DNA of 52,328 bases. It comes from Streptomyces acidicola. GTDB lineage: Bacteria; Actinomycetota; Actinomycetes; Streptomycetales; Streptomycetaceae. Every line of letters starts with the position of its first letter. Positions within the stretch are counted from its first letter, which is position 1. The notes under the pieces were generated by a model that was not told the origin of the DNA, did not search any database, and saw only the letters and a list, made by a program, of their open reading frames with translations. Shown here piece after piece: positions 27,297 through 36,074 of this stretch. The stretch lies in assembly GCF_009377235.1 (NCBI RefSeq), contig NZ_VMNX01000035.1, positions 1-52,328 on the forward strand, given 5' to 3'. Position numbers and translations under genes: made by a program.

Positions 27297-28118
27297 GTGA
27301 CCGACAAGTCAGCAGAGCAGCGGGGCCCTCTGCGGGCCGAGCTTCTGGAGATCGCGCTCGACGCGGCCACCCGCGCGGGCGCCTTCCTCCGCGACGGCCG
27401 CCCCGCGGACCTCGGCGTGGCCGCCACCAAGACCAGCGCCGTCGACGTCGTCACCGAGATGGACATCGCCTCCGAGAAGCTGATCACCGGCCTGCTGGCC
27501 GAGCGCCGGCCGGACGACGGCGTGCTCGGCGAGGAGGGCGCCAGCGTCGAGGGCAGCAGCGGCGTCCAGTGGGTGATCGACCCGCTCGACGGCACCGTCA
27601 ACTACCTGTACGGCCTGCCCAGCTGGGCGGTGTCCATCGCGGCCCGGCTGCACGGCGAGACGGTCGTCGGCGTGGTCCACGCCCCGCTGCGCGGCGAGAC
27701 CTTCCGGGCGGTCCTGGGGGAGGGGGCGTATGTGAACGGCCGCGTCGCGCGCGTGCGGCCCGCCGCCGCCCTGGACGTCGCCCTCGTGGGCACCGGATTC
27801 GGCTATCTGGCCGACCGCCGGGCCAGGCAGGCCGAGGTGCTCCGCGAACTGCTCCCCCACGTGCGCGACATCCGGCGCGGCGGCTCGGCCGCGATCGACC
27901 TGTGCGACGTGGCGGTGGGCCGCCTCGACGGCTTCTACGAGCGCGGACTGAACCCCTGGGACTACGCGGCGGGCGACCTCATCGCCCGGGAAGCGGGCGC
28001 CCTGACCGGCGGCCGCCCCGGAGAGCCTCTCTCGACCGACCTGACCGTCGTGGCTCCACCCGGCCTCTTCGAGCCCCTCCAGGCCCGCCTGGAGGCGCTG
28101 GGAGCGTGGCACGACTGA
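27297..28118 (+). CDS. suhB: inositol monophosphatase family protein
   Basis: 273 residues from a GTG at 27297, with GAGG 7-10 nt upstream. The metal-binding motifs of the Li-sensitive phosphatase superfamily are all present: GEEGAS, WVIDPLDGTVNYLYGLP and WDYAAGDLIAREAGA. It probably hydrolyses inositol-1-phosphate or related sugar phosphates, supplying inositol for mycothiol and phosphoinositides. Context: 8 nt after hemH. In M. tuberculosis the equivalent gene (suhB) begins the same conserved block that continues here with DUF4193, DUF3093, dut and DUF3710. Confidence 0.9.
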   Translation: MTDKSAEQRGPLRAELLEIALDAATRAGAFLRDGRPADLGVAATKTSAVDVVTEMDIASEKLITGLLAERRPDDGVLGEEGASVEGSSGVQWVIDPLDGTVNYLYGLPSWAVSIAARLHGETVVGVVHAPLRGETFRAVLGEGAYVNGRVARVRPAAALDVALVGTGFGYLADRRARQAEVLRELLPHVRDIRRGGSAAIDLCDVAVGRLDGFYERGLNPWDYAAGDLIAREAGALTGGRPGEPLSTDLTVVAPPGLFEPLQARLEALGAWHD

Positions 28119-28165
28119 CGGCGCACACGGCACGGCGTACGACGCCGGCTGACACCCCGTGAACG

Positions 28166-28210
28166 CCGAGCGGGGCCCCGGCACTGGATCGATGCCGGAG
28201 CCCCGCTCGG
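28166..28210. terminator. bidirectional terminator after IMPase
   Basis: CCGAGCGGGGC... (28166 on) pairs with ...GCCCCGCTCGG (to 28210); the inner part CCGGCA/TGCCGG extends the stem. It lies between the convergent IMPase and the small 54-residue gene. Confidence 0.85.
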
Positions 28211-28228
28211 ACGAGCCGGTCAGACGCG

Positions 28229-28393
28229 TTACGCACTGACCTCCACACCGTGTTCGGCGGCGAGACGGTGCAGGTCGTCGAGTTCGCCCTGCTCGACCTC
28301 CACGAGGAAGTCGTCGCCCGTCTCGCGAGCCCGCGTCAGGTCGGACTCGGTTGCCCTTATGCGCTGCAAAAGTCCTGCGGTGAATGCGTCCAT
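28229..28393 (-). CDS. small conserved actinobacterial protein, 54 aa
   Basis: Starts MDAFTAGLLQRIRATESDLT and ends in GVEVSA. It is a single amphipathic helical hairpin-like protein rich in Glu/Arg, with LVEVEQGELDDLHRLAAEHG near the end. It has an AGGGGG ribosome binding site about 7 nt upstream of the ATG at 28393. No signal, membrane segment or cysteine. I recognise it as a common short hypothetical protein of streptomycetes without a known function. It sits between IMPase and cutRS, on the opposite strand to both. Confidence 0.75.
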   Translation of the reverse strand: MDAFTAGLLQRIRATESDLTRARETGDDFLVEVEQGELDDLHRLAAEHGVEVSA

Positions 28394-28809
28394 GCTGCGC
28401 CCCCTCGTCCTGGGTCGTGGGTCGGTGGCACGGGGGTGTGCCGTTCGGAAGGGGCGATCACGTCTCTTGTGGATGCCCAGCGCTGCCCGTGCTGGGCGGC
28501 GACGGTGCCGGACACCCACGCCCGCCCTGCGGAAAGCGGATCGCGACGTACCGCATGGTGGTGCGGTACAAGCAGAGTGTGATCGCGGGGTGTAAAGCCG
28601 TCCTCCCCCCACACCGTTCCGGGGAAACCTCAACCGGACGAGATTTTCTCGTTTGCCCGGACTCCCGCGTTCCTCGCGCGCGGCCCGCACTCTGACTTAC
28701 CGCCGACTTATGGCCGAAAAGGGCAGGATGGAGGTCACACACCCACGAAGACCCTGCTCGCGTGCGCCGCGGATGCGCCACGCGGGTGGACAGAGGAAGG
28801 ACAAGCGAC
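28394..28809. other. spacer between the 54-aa gene and cutR
   Basis: No supported gene. It holds the divergent promoters of the small gene and cutRS. An AT-richer tract at 28615-28720 (ACGAG-ATTTT-CTCGT small inverted repeat at about 28638, and gacttaccgccgacttatgg near 28700) is the likely cutR promoter region. Confidence 0.4.
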
Positions 28810-29463
28810 GTGCGCGTACTCGTCGTCGAGGACGAGCAGCTGCTCGCCGATGCGGTGGCCACCGGACTGCGCCGGGAGGCCATGGCCGTCGACGTCGTGT
28901 ACGACGGTGCGGCCGCCCTGGAGCGCATCGGCGTCAACGACTACGACGTGGTCGTCCTCGACCGCGACCTTCCCCTCGTGCACGGTGACGACGTCTGCCG
29001 CAAGATCGTCGAGCTCGGCATGCCCACGCGCGTGCTGATGCTCACCGCGTCCGGCGACGTCAGCGACCGTGTCGAGGGCCTGGAGATAGGCGCCGACGAC
29101 TATCTCCCCAAGCCGTTCGCCTTCAGCGAGCTCACCGCACGCGTGCGTGCCCTGGGGCGCCGGACGAGCGTGCCACTGCCACCCGTCCTGGAGCGCGCCG
29201 GCATCAAGCTCGACCCCAACCGCCGCGAGGTCTTCCGCGACGGCAGGGAGATCCAGCTCGCCCCCAAGGAGTTCGCCGTCCTGGAGGTGCTGATGCGCAG
29301 CGAGGGCGCCGTCGTCTCCGCCGAGCAGCTCCTGGAGAAGGCCTGGGACGAGAACACGGACCCCTTCACCAACGTCGTGCGCGTCACCGTGATGACCCTG
29401 CGCCGCAAGCTCGGCGAGCCCGCGGTCATCGTCACCGTGCCCGGCTCCGGTTACCGGATCTGA
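28810..29463 (+). CDS. cutR: response regulator CutR (OmpR family)
   Basis: 217 residues from a GTG at 28810 behind AGGAAGGA. Receiver domain with the acidic pair Glu7/Asp8, phosphoacceptor Asp51 in VVVLDRDLP, Thr in MLTASG and Lys in YLPKPF. Then an OmpR/PhoB winged helix (LAPKEFAVLEVLMRSEGAVV, TNVVRVTVMTLRRKLGEPAVI, VPGSGYRI). The sequence and position before sepH-hemH-DUF4193 genes identify it as CutR of Streptomyces. CutRS was first linked to copper enzyme and secondary metabolism phenotypes and later to extracellular protein quality control. Six bases separate it from cutS. Confidence 0.9.
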   Translation: MRVLVVEDEQLLADAVATGLRREAMAVDVVYDGAAALERIGVNDYDVVVLDRDLPLVHGDDVCRKIVELGMPTRVLMLTASGDVSDRVEGLEIGADDYLPKPFAFSELTARVRALGRRTSVPLPPVLERAGIKLDPNRREVFRDGREIQLAPKEFAVLEVLMRSEGAVVSAEQLLEKAWDENTDPFTNVVRVTVMTLRRKLGEPAVIVTVPGSGYRI

Positions 29464-29468
29464 TCCCG

Positions 29469-30710
29469 ATGGCCGCGACACCCGCGCCGCCCAAGGCGCC
29501 CCCGAAGCCCACCTGGGACCCGAGGAAGCCGGAGCCGCCGTTCCCCTGGCTGCGCCCGACCATCCGGATAAGGCTCACGCTGCTGTACGGCGGCATGTTC
29601 CTGATCGCCGGGATCCTGCTGCTGTCGATCATCTATCTGCTGGCTGCCCAGGCCATCCACGAGGGCAGTGGCCAGTCGTTCCAGATCTCCGGCAGCGGCG
29701 TCACCATCCGCAGCGACACCTGCCCGGAGCTGAACAACGCGACCACCGACGACGCGCGCAACGCCGCGCTGAAGGCGTGCAACGACGCCCTGAAGCAGCA
29801 CGCCCTCGACGGCCTGCTCAGCCGCTCGCTGCTGGCCCTGCTGGGCCTCGCCGTGATCGCGTTCGCCTTCGGCTACGCGATGGCGGGCCGGGTGCTCACG
29901 CCGCTCGGCCGGATCACCCGCACCGCGCGCGCGGTGGCGGGCTCGGACCTGTCCCGGCGGATCGAGCTGGACGGCCCGGACGATGAACTGAAGGAGCTGG
30001 CGGACACCCTCGACGACATGCTGGAACGGCTGGAGCGGGCCTTCACGGCCCAGCAACGGTTCGTCGGGAACGCCTCGCACGAGCTGAGAACCCCGCTCGC
30101 GATCAACCGCACGCTCCTGGAAGTGCATCTGTCCGATCCGAACGCTCCCATGGAGCTGCAACAGCTCGGCAAGACGCTGCTGGCCACCAACGAACGCAGC
30201 GAGCAGCTCGTCGAGGGCCTGCTGCTGCTCGCCCGAAGTGACAACCAGATCGTCGAGCGCAAGCCCGTGGACCTGGCGGAGGTCGCCTCGCAGGCCGTCG
30301 ACCAGGTGCACGCCGAGGCGGAGGCCAAGGGCGTGGAGATCCGCGGCGAGCGCGCCCCGGCGGTCGTCCAGGGCAATGGCGTCCTGCTGGAGCGGATCGC
30401 TCTGAACCTCGTCCAGAACGCCGTCCGGTACAACGTGCCGGAGAACGGGTGGGTCGAGGTGGCGACCGAGTTCCAGCATGGCCAGGCGGTCCTGGTCGTC
30501 GCGAACACCGGGCCGGTGGTCCCCGCGTACGAGATCGACAACCTCTTCGAGCCTTTCCGGCGGCTGCGCACCGAGCGCACGGGGAGCGACAAGGGAGTGG
30601 GCCTCGGCCTGTCGATCGCCCGATCCGTGGCCCGCGCGCACGGCGGCCACATCGCCGCCCGTCCGCGCGAGGGAGGTGGACTCGTGATGCGGGTCACTCT
30701 GCCGACCTGA
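29469..30710 (+). CDS. cutS: sensor histidine kinase CutS
   Basis: 413 residues. A Pro-rich cytoplasmic N-terminus, TM1 at about 36-60, an extracytoplasmic sensor of about 55 residues with exactly two cysteines (Cys85 in SDTCPELN and Cys104 in LKACNDAL), TM2 at about 118-138, HAMP, HisKA with His204 in NASHELRTPLA, and HATPase_c (NLVQNAVRYN, GLGLSIARSVARAHGG). The cysteine pair could form a disulfide that reports on redox or folding state outside the membrane, as proposed for CutS. It should phosphorylate CutR. Confidence 0.9.
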   Translation: MAATPAPPKAPPKPTWDPRKPEPPFPWLRPTIRIRLTLLYGGMFLIAGILLLSIIYLLAAQAIHEGSGQSFQISGSGVTIRSDTCPELNNATTDDARNAALKACNDALKQHALDGLLSRSLLALLGLAVIAFAFGYAMAGRVLTPLGRITRTARAVAGSDLSRRIELDGPDDELKELADTLDDMLERLERAFTAQQRFVGNASHELRTPLAINRTLLEVHLSDPNAPMELQQLGKTLLATNERSEQLVEGLLLLARSDNQIVERKPVDLAEVASQAVDQVHAEAEAKGVEIRGERAPAVVQGNGVLLERIALNLVQNAVRYNVPENGWVEVATEFQHGQAVLVVANTGPVVPAYEIDNLFEPFRRLRTERTGSDKGVGLGLSIARSVARAHGGHIAARPREGGGLVMRVTLPT

Positions 30711-31179
30711 AAGTCGGGCGGCCTGAGGGTCCAGAGGGGCGCGAGATCCGGCCGACCTGAGATGCGGGAGGCCGTGCTGATCTGACATCATGCCGCCGAC
30801 ACAAAGACGGCGTTCGCTTTGGGCGGAATTTTCCTCGCGCGCAAGCGTGGAGATCGTGTGTGATCGATCACAGGGGCGAATTTCCAGCCATCTACTCTCC
30901 GTGATCATGTGACTGTCGGAAAGCCGGGAAAATCCGGGTTTTCGACCATCTTGATCACGGGAAGTACACGGTGAGACGCCTTTGAAGTGCGGCCCATGGA
31001 CCGTGTACGGTCCCGTTCGCCATCCAAGCCGATCACTCTTGAGGGGTCCGGTTGGGTGTCGATTGAGTAACAGACCTTGATGTGAGGCAAAATCTCCGCC
31101 TCGGGTCGGGCACAAGTCCGGCCTCTCACGCGTTACGTGCGCTGGAGACACCGTAGACACCCAGAGGGGGAGAGCGACA
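30711..31179. other. 469-bp spacer between cutS and the DUF4193 gene
   Basis: No supported gene. Lower GC than its surroundings from about 30790 to 31080. It contains a perfect palindromic GTG-N6-CAC site (30859-30872), a GGGAAAATCC-centred symmetric stretch (about 30925-30945), and the AGAGGGGGAGAG ribosome binding site of the DUF4193 gene. The length and base composition suggest a heavily regulated or long 5' leader. Confidence 0.5.
30859..30872. promoter_or_regulatory. palindrome resembling a Crp-family binding site
   Basis: TGTGATCGATCACA is a perfect 14-bp palindrome and contains GTG-N6-CAC, the core described for S. coelicolor Crp sites. It lies 307 bp before the DUF4193 start and 148 bp after cutS. 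Confidence 0.45.
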
Positions 31180-31476
31180 ATGGCAACGGATTACGACACC
31201 CCACGCAAGACCGATGACGACGTCGATTCGGACAGCCTGGAAGAACTCAAGGCCCGGAGGAACGACAAGTCGACCTCGGCGGTCGACGTCGACGAGTTCG
31301 AGGCCGCCGAAGGCCTGGAACTGCCCGGCGCCGACCTCTCGAACGAGGAGTTGGCCGTCCGGGTCCTGCCCAAGCAGCAGGACGAGTTCACCTGCATGAG
31401 CTGCTTCCTGGTCCACCACCGCAGTCAGCTGGCCCGCGAGAAGAACGGCCAGCCGATCTGCCGCGACTGCGACTGA
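31180..31476 (+). CDS. DUF4193 family protein
   Basis: 98 residues. An acidic N-terminal half (TDDDVDSDSLEELKARRNDK) is followed by a compact zinc-ribbon-like C-terminus with CMSC (FTCMSCFLVHHRSQLA) and CRDC (QPICRDCD). The four cysteines could bind one zinc. The family is highly conserved in actinobacteria and lies in the same gene block in M. tuberculosis (Rv2699c, from memory). The function is not established; high expression and a transcription-related role are suspected from the zinc ribbon and acidic tail only. Strong RBS (GAGGGGGAGAG). Confidence 0.9.
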   Translation: MATDYDTPRKTDDDVDSDSLEELKARRNDKSTSAVDVDEFEAAEGLELPGADLSNEELAVRVLPKQQDEFTCMSCFLVHHRSQLAREKNGQPICRDCD

Positions 31477-31489
31477 GGCGGGGTCGGCC

Positions 31490-32446
31490 GTGACTGGCTC
31501 GACCCCTCCCTGGAAGCGCCGCTTCCGCAAGGAGGCGGACGAAGAGCCGTACGACGGCTCTCACGGCGTGCGTGATGAAGGGCGGGGCTCCTCCGAACCC
31601 GGAGCCTCGCTCGAACGCACGTCTGGCACGGCGTCGGGGGGCGCCCAGGACGCGAACACCGCGGACGCGCAGCCGGGCCTTCCGGTCCCGGTGGACTCTC
31701 CGGCGCCGGCCGGCCGGCCTCGCACGGAGGTCGTCAGGGACGCACTCTGGCAAGGCATCGAGGGCGCCCGTAAAGGCGGCAGCCGGGCCAGGGCCGCCCT
31801 GGCGCAGCTCGCCGACCGCATCGTCGACATAGCCCCGCGGATTCCCGTGCGGGACCTCGCGACCCTGCGCAGGCAGTTCCCGGACCTGGGGCCCGAGGAG
31901 ATCGCGGACAGACTCGTCGCCGGCGCGGCCAACGCCACGTCGACGGTGGGCGCCGGAATCGGAGCCGCCGCGATGCTGCCGGTGCCGCCCGCGATGCCCA
32001 CGGAACTGGCCGCCGAGATCACGGGGGTCGCCGCGATCGAGCTCAAACTGATCGCCGAGCTGTACGAGGTGTACGGGGTACGGCCGCCGGGGAACCTGAA
32101 GCAGCGCAGTACCGCCTATCTGAGCTCCTGGACCGGGGAGCGCGGGATCGACGTGGTCAAGCCGTCGACGATCAACGCCGCGCTGGGCAGCCAGATGAAG
32201 CGGGAGCTGCGCCAGCAGATCATGAAGCGCACGATGCGCAATCTGCCGAACCTGATGCCGTTCATGGTGGGGGCGGCCGTCGGAGCGGTCATGAACCGCC
32301 GCGACACCAAGAACCTCGCCGAGCGCATCCGCAAGGACCTCCGCAGAATCCAGGTCCCCTGGGACGCGCTGCCCGAGCTGCCGCCGCTGGAGAAGCCGGC
32401 GGATCCGCTGCGGGTGGGAGAGATCCCGAAGGAGCTGGGCCGCTGA
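31490..32446 (+). CDS. uncharacterised membrane-associated protein, 318 aa
   Basis: Starts with GTG at 31490, 13 nt after the DUF4193 stop. Residues 1-75 are a charged, Gly/Ser/Pro-rich disordered tail. Residues about 80-120 are amphipathic helix (VVRDALWQGIEGARKGGSRA). Two hydrophobic helical stretches follow: GAANATSTVGAGIGAAAMLP, then VPPAMPTELAAEITGVAAIE, and NLPNLMPFMVGAAVGAVMNR. The C-terminus is basic then Pro-rich. The helix-hairpin pattern recalls EcsC/DUF697-type membrane-associated proteins, but I cannot assign a family. Conserved next to DUF4193 in streptomycetes as far as I recall; the function is unknown. Confidence 0.8.
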   Translation: MTGSTPPWKRRFRKEADEEPYDGSHGVRDEGRGSSEPGASLERTSGTASGGAQDANTADAQPGLPVPVDSPAPAGRPRTEVVRDALWQGIEGARKGGSRARAALAQLADRIVDIAPRIPVRDLATLRRQFPDLGPEEIADRLVAGAANATSTVGAGIGAAAMLPVPPAMPTELAAEITGVAAIELKLIAELYEVYGVRPPGNLKQRSTAYLSSWTGERGIDVVKPSTINAALGSQMKRELRQQIMKRTMRNLPNLMPFMVGAAVGAVMNRRDTKNLAERIRKDLRRIQVPWDALPELPPLEKPADPLRVGEIPKELGR

Positions 32447-32448
32447 CA

Positions 32449-32472
32449 CCGGCTGCCGTACTCGGCAGCCGG
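32449..32472. terminator. bidirectional terminator
   Basis: Perfect 10-bp arms CCGGCTGCCG and CGGCAGCCGG with a TACT loop, 3 nt after the 318-aa gene stop and before the convergent DUF3093 gene. Confidence 0.8.
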
Positions 32473-32574
32473 GCCACTACGGCGGGCGAGACCGCCTCTG
32501 GGCCCCGCACAGCCCCGCACGGGACACCGCCGTACAGAGACAGCCCGAGACCCGGATGTACCGCTCTCGGCGGC

Positions 32575-33036
32575 CTACACCGTGGTGCGAGCCGTTTCCA
32601 GGGCCGCTGACAGGCGCTCGGGCTCCCGTGTCGAGAGGTACACGTAGGGCGTGGGGTCCGCCGGGTCCGTGACCGGGATGCGCAGGGCCGTGGGGATGTA
32701 GGCACGCAGGAGCATGAAGGCACGCGGATCCGCCTTGTGCGTGCGCCAGGCGCGGGCCTCCTCCGGGTCCAGGACCTCGGCGTCGCCGAGTGCGCTCACC
32801 GGGATCTTCGCTTCGCCCGCGATCAGCGCGCCGCCGACCACACGGACACGGACCGAGCCGTAGGAGCTGGCCACGACCGCCGAGACCGCCGTGCCCCCGA
32901 CCAGCCCGCCCAGCAGCGGGAGCGTGCCGAAGGGAAGCAGGATCAGAGCCATGGCCACGCCGACCAGAGCGCAGATCAGCCACCAGGAGCGGGGCGCGGT
33001 GAGACGTTCTTCGTACGGCGACGCGGAGGGCTGCAT
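32575..33036 (-). CDS. DUF3093 family membrane protein
   Basis: 153 residues from the ATG at 33036 (MQPSASPYEERLTAPRSWWL). Two adjacent hydrophobic helices at about 18-58 (ICALVGVAMALILLPFGTLP and LLGGLVGGTAVSAVVASSYG) are followed by a cytoplasmic beta-rich domain (VRVRVVGGALIAGEAKIPVS, ...PYVYLSTREPERLSAALETA). DUF3093 is an actinobacterial family of unknown function. It lies in the conserved DUF4193-dut block, transcribed toward DUF4193 and divergently from the thioesterase-dut pair, as in mycobacteria. Confidence 0.88.
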   Translation of the reverse strand: MQPSASPYEERLTAPRSWWLICALVGVAMALILLPFGTLPLLGGLVGGTAVSAVVASSYGSVRVRVVGGALIAGEAKIPVSALGDAEVLDPEEARAWRTHKADPRAFMLLRAYIPTALRIPVTDPADPTPYVYLSTREPERLSAALETARTTV

Positions 33037-33076
33037 GGCGACAAGCTTGGCACGGTGCCTGACTTGTGCAGGATTC

Positions 33077-33185
33077 GGGGCGGTCCGCGCGAAGCGCTGT
33101 CGGACCGCACCGCGGTGGGCGGCGGATGATGGCCGGGGCGGTCTGCGCGGAGCGCTGTCCGGTACGGCGGTGGTGGGAGGCGGGC
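33077..33185. repeat. two imperfect direct repeats, period 58 bp
   Basis: Copies begin GGGGCGGTCCGCGCGAAGCG (33077) and GGGGCGGTCTGCGCGGAGCG (33135) and continue with CTGTC-GG-CCG-like and GGTGGG-GGCGG sequence. The first copy can also fold (GCGGTCCG/CGGACCGC). It lies in the divergent promoter region of DUF3093 and the thioesterase-dut unit. Confidence 0.6.
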
Positions 33186-33192
33186 GGGCAGG

Positions 33193-33198
33193 TAAGGT
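33193..33198 (+). promoter_or_regulatory. -10-like element before the thioesterase gene
   Basis: TAAGGT followed by 8 nt and the GTG at 33207, with no ribosome binding site; consistent with a leaderless start. Confidence 0.4.
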
Positions 33199-33206
33199 CT
33201 GCGGCT

Positions 33207-33791
33207 GTGAGTGGTAGTTCCTCAGCCCTGAAGCCTCCGGCCGACGCCCTGGCGCCCGTGCGGCACCCCGCGGCGCCCGCCCCCGGCGAGCTGCTCGGGG
33301 CGCACTACGGCCAGTGCTTCGGATGCGGGGGCGAGCAGCCGCACGGGCTGCTCCTGGAGGCCAGGGCCGGTGAGGGCGTTTCGCTGACCGCCGAGTTCAC
33401 CGTGCAGCCCGCCCATCAGGGCGCCCCGGGCCTCGCCCACGGCGGTGTGCTGGCGACCGCGCTCGACGAGACCCTCGGCTCGCTCAACTGGCTGCTGCGC
33501 ACCATCGCCGTGACCGGGCGGCTCGAGACGGACTTCGTGCGGCCCGTGCCCGTCGGCACCGTGCTGCATCTGGAGGCCCGCGTGAACGCCGTGGCCGGAC
33601 GGAAGATCTACTCGACCGCCACCGGGCGTATCGGCGGCCCCGACGGCCCCGTCGCAGTCCGCGCCGACGCCCTCTTCGTCGAGGTGAAGGTCGACCACTT
33701 CATCGACAACGGCCGCCAGGAGGAGATCCGGGCGGCCATGGACGACCCGGACCAGGTCCGGCGTGCCCGCGCCTTCGAGGTGAACCCGTGA
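33207..33791 (+). CDS. PaaI-type hotdog thioesterase
   Basis: 194 residues from a GTG at 33207. A hotdog fold with an N-terminal Cys pair (GQCFGCGGEQPHGLLLEARA) typical of a PaaI subgroup, the helix motif GLAHGGVLATALDETLGSLN (catalytic-site HGG and Asp/Glu), and the strands GRLETDFVRPVPVGTVLHLE, ARVNAVAGRKIYSTATGRIG. It probably hydrolyses an acyl-CoA; the acyl group is unknown. It overlaps dut by 4 nt (GTGA), so the two are co-translated. Confidence 0.88.
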   Translation: MSGSSSALKPPADALAPVRHPAAPAPGELLGAHYGQCFGCGGEQPHGLLLEARAGEGVSLTAEFTVQPAHQGAPGLAHGGVLATALDETLGSLNWLLRTIAVTGRLETDFVRPVPVGTVLHLEARVNAVAGRKIYSTATGRIGGPDGPVAVRADALFVEVKVDHFIDNGRQEEIRAAMDDPDQVRRARAFEVNP

Positions 33792-34303
33792 GCCGTACGC
33801 CCGTGAACGTGCTGATCCGGCGCGTCGACGCGGAGGTTCCCCTTCCGGAATACGCGCACCCCGGGGACGCCGGCGCGGATCTGCGCACCACCGAGGCCCG
33901 TGAACTGGCGCCGGGGGAGCGAGCGGTTCTGCCCACCGGGGTGTCGATCGCCCTCCCTGAGGGGTACGCGGCCTTCGTGCACCCACGTTCCGGTCTCGCA
34001 GCCCGCTGTGGTGTCGCCCTCGTGAATGCCCCGGGGACGGTTGATGCCGGGTACCGTGGGGAGATCAAGGTGATCGTGGTGAATCTCGACCCGCACCAGC
34101 CAGTGCGGTTCGAGCGCTTCGACCGGATTGCCCAACTGGTCGTCCAGCAGATCGAGAAGGTTCGCTTCCAGGAGGTGGCGGAGCTTCCCGACTCGGCGCG
34201 GGCCGACGGGGGTTTCGGGTCCACTGGCGGTCATGCCGCCGTGGGCGGCAGAACGGGTGGGAATCGATACGCTTCGGTCGTATCCGACCGGGAAGGACAG
34301 TGA
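33788..34303 (+). CDS. dut: dUTP diphosphatase (dUTPase)
   Basis: 171 residues from a GTG overlapping the thioesterase stop. The five trimeric dUTPase motifs are visible in order: HPGDAGADL (1), HPRSGLAAR (2), GTVDAGYRGEIKV (3, with uracil-binding Tyr), ERFDRIAQLVV (4) and RADGGFGSTGGH (5, the mobile Phe-Gly-Ser-Thr loop). It converts dUTP to dUMP and PPi, keeping uracil out of DNA and feeding dTMP synthesis. It has a C-terminal extension of about 20 residues beyond motif 5. One base separates its stop from the next GTG. Confidence 0.95.
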   Translation: MSRTPVNVLIRRVDAEVPLPEYAHPGDAGADLRTTEARELAPGERAVLPTGVSIALPEGYAAFVHPRSGLAARCGVALVNAPGTVDAGYRGEIKVIVVNLDPHQPVRFERFDRIAQLVVQQIEKVRFQEVAELPDSARADGGFGSTGGHAAVGGRTGGNRYASVVSDREGQ

Positions 34304-34304
34304 C

Positions 34305-35066
34305 GTGTTCGGACGTCGCAAGAAGAAGGGTGCCGCCGAGGACGCGGCCGGCGAGGCCGAGCAGGTCGTCGACAGCGTCGACACCGAGGCGGACGAAGAA
34401 GGCGAGCGCGAGCGCGTACGGCTGGAGCCCGCGCCGCGCCCAGAAGGACCCTGGGACAGCTCCGAGGTGCGCGAGCCCGGCGAGGGCCGGGTCGACCTGG
34501 GCGGCCTTTTCGTGCCCGGGGTCGACGGCATGGAGCTGCGGGTCGAGGTCGCGGGCGACGCGATTGTCGCGGCGACCGTCGTGCTACGCGACAGCGCCGT
34601 CCAGCTGCAGGCCTTCGCCGCGCCCAAGCGCGAGGGCATCTGGGGCGAGGTGCGCGAGGAGATCGCCACCGGCATCACGCAGCAGGGCGGAGTCATCGAC
34701 GAGGTCGAGGGCCCGCTGGGCTGGGAGCTGCGGGCGCAGGTGCCGGTGCAGCTGCCGGACGGGACGGGCGGCTTCCAGGTCGTACGGTTCATCGGTGTGG
34801 ACGGGCCGCGCTGGTTCCTGCGGGGAGTGATCTCCGGCCGGGGCGCGGTGGAGCCGGAGACCGCGGGGCTGCTGGAGCAGATCTTCCGGGACACGGTCGT
34901 CATCCGCGGTGAGGGCCCGATGGCCCCCCGCGACCCGATCGTCCTGAAGCTGCCGAACGACGCGCAGATGGTCCCCGAGGGCGTCCAGCAGGAGGAGCAG
35001 GGGTCCCGCTTCGCCGGCGGCATGGGTCAGCTGCAGCGCGGACCGGAGATCACCGAGGTCCGCTAG
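34305..35066 (+). CDS. DUF3710 family protein
   Basis: 253 residues from a GTG at 34305, with GGAAGGA 8 nt upstream inside the dut tail. A short basic start (FGRRKKKG) and an acidic disordered segment to about residue 50 are followed by the DUF3710 domain (GLFVPGVDGMELRVEVAGDA, QLQAFAAPKREGIWGEVREE, DGPRWFLRGVISGRGA, then LLEQIFRDTVVIRGEGPMAP). An actinobacterial family of unknown function that lies directly after dut in both streptomycetes and mycobacteria. No signal or membrane segment. A terminator follows. Confidence 0.9.
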   Translation: MFGRRKKKGAAEDAAGEAEQVVDSVDTEADEEGERERVRLEPAPRPEGPWDSSEVREPGEGRVDLGGLFVPGVDGMELRVEVAGDAIVAATVVLRDSAVQLQAFAAPKREGIWGEVREEIATGITQQGGVIDEVEGPLGWELRAQVPVQLPDGTGGFQVVRFIGVDGPRWFLRGVISGRGAVEPETAGLLEQIFRDTVVIRGEGPMAPRDPIVLKLPNDAQMVPEGVQQEEQGSRFAGGMGQLQRGPEITEVR

Positions 35067-35088
35067 CCCTGAGCATGCACGGGACCGC

Positions 35089-35118
35089 ATGGGCCGTACC
35101 CCGACGGGTGCGGCCCAT
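35089..35118 (+). terminator. terminator after the DUF3710 gene
   Basis: ATGGGCCG (35089 on) pairs with CGGCCCAT (to 35118), with an inner CCC/GGG extension. Confidence 0.75.
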
Positions 35119-35264
35119 TGTCATGTCCGAACTCTTCGCGCCTCGTGAGCTGTCGGCGCTCGGGGCGGGTGACGCAAGGGGGCCTCGGCGTGCGTCGAAC
35201 CATTGATCGGCCGGGTGCCCGGTGACCATACTGGGCGTTCGGCCGACGGGGAGGGCGAGGGGCC

Positions 35265-35945
<681 letters not shown>

Positions 35946-36074
35946 CCCCGGTCATCGCTGCGTCAGAGTTCCGTCAAAGAGCGATCACGGCCCACCCCGT
36001 CGCCCTCTTTGTCGTGATTGTTGGCCGTAAGGTCGACGCTGCGTGCACAGCTGTGACGGGAAGACAATGAGGCC

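Noticed and set aside
29451..31160. Minus-strand open frame across cutS and the following spacer
   Set aside because: Antisense shadow of cutS; the part in the spacer has no recognisable domain.
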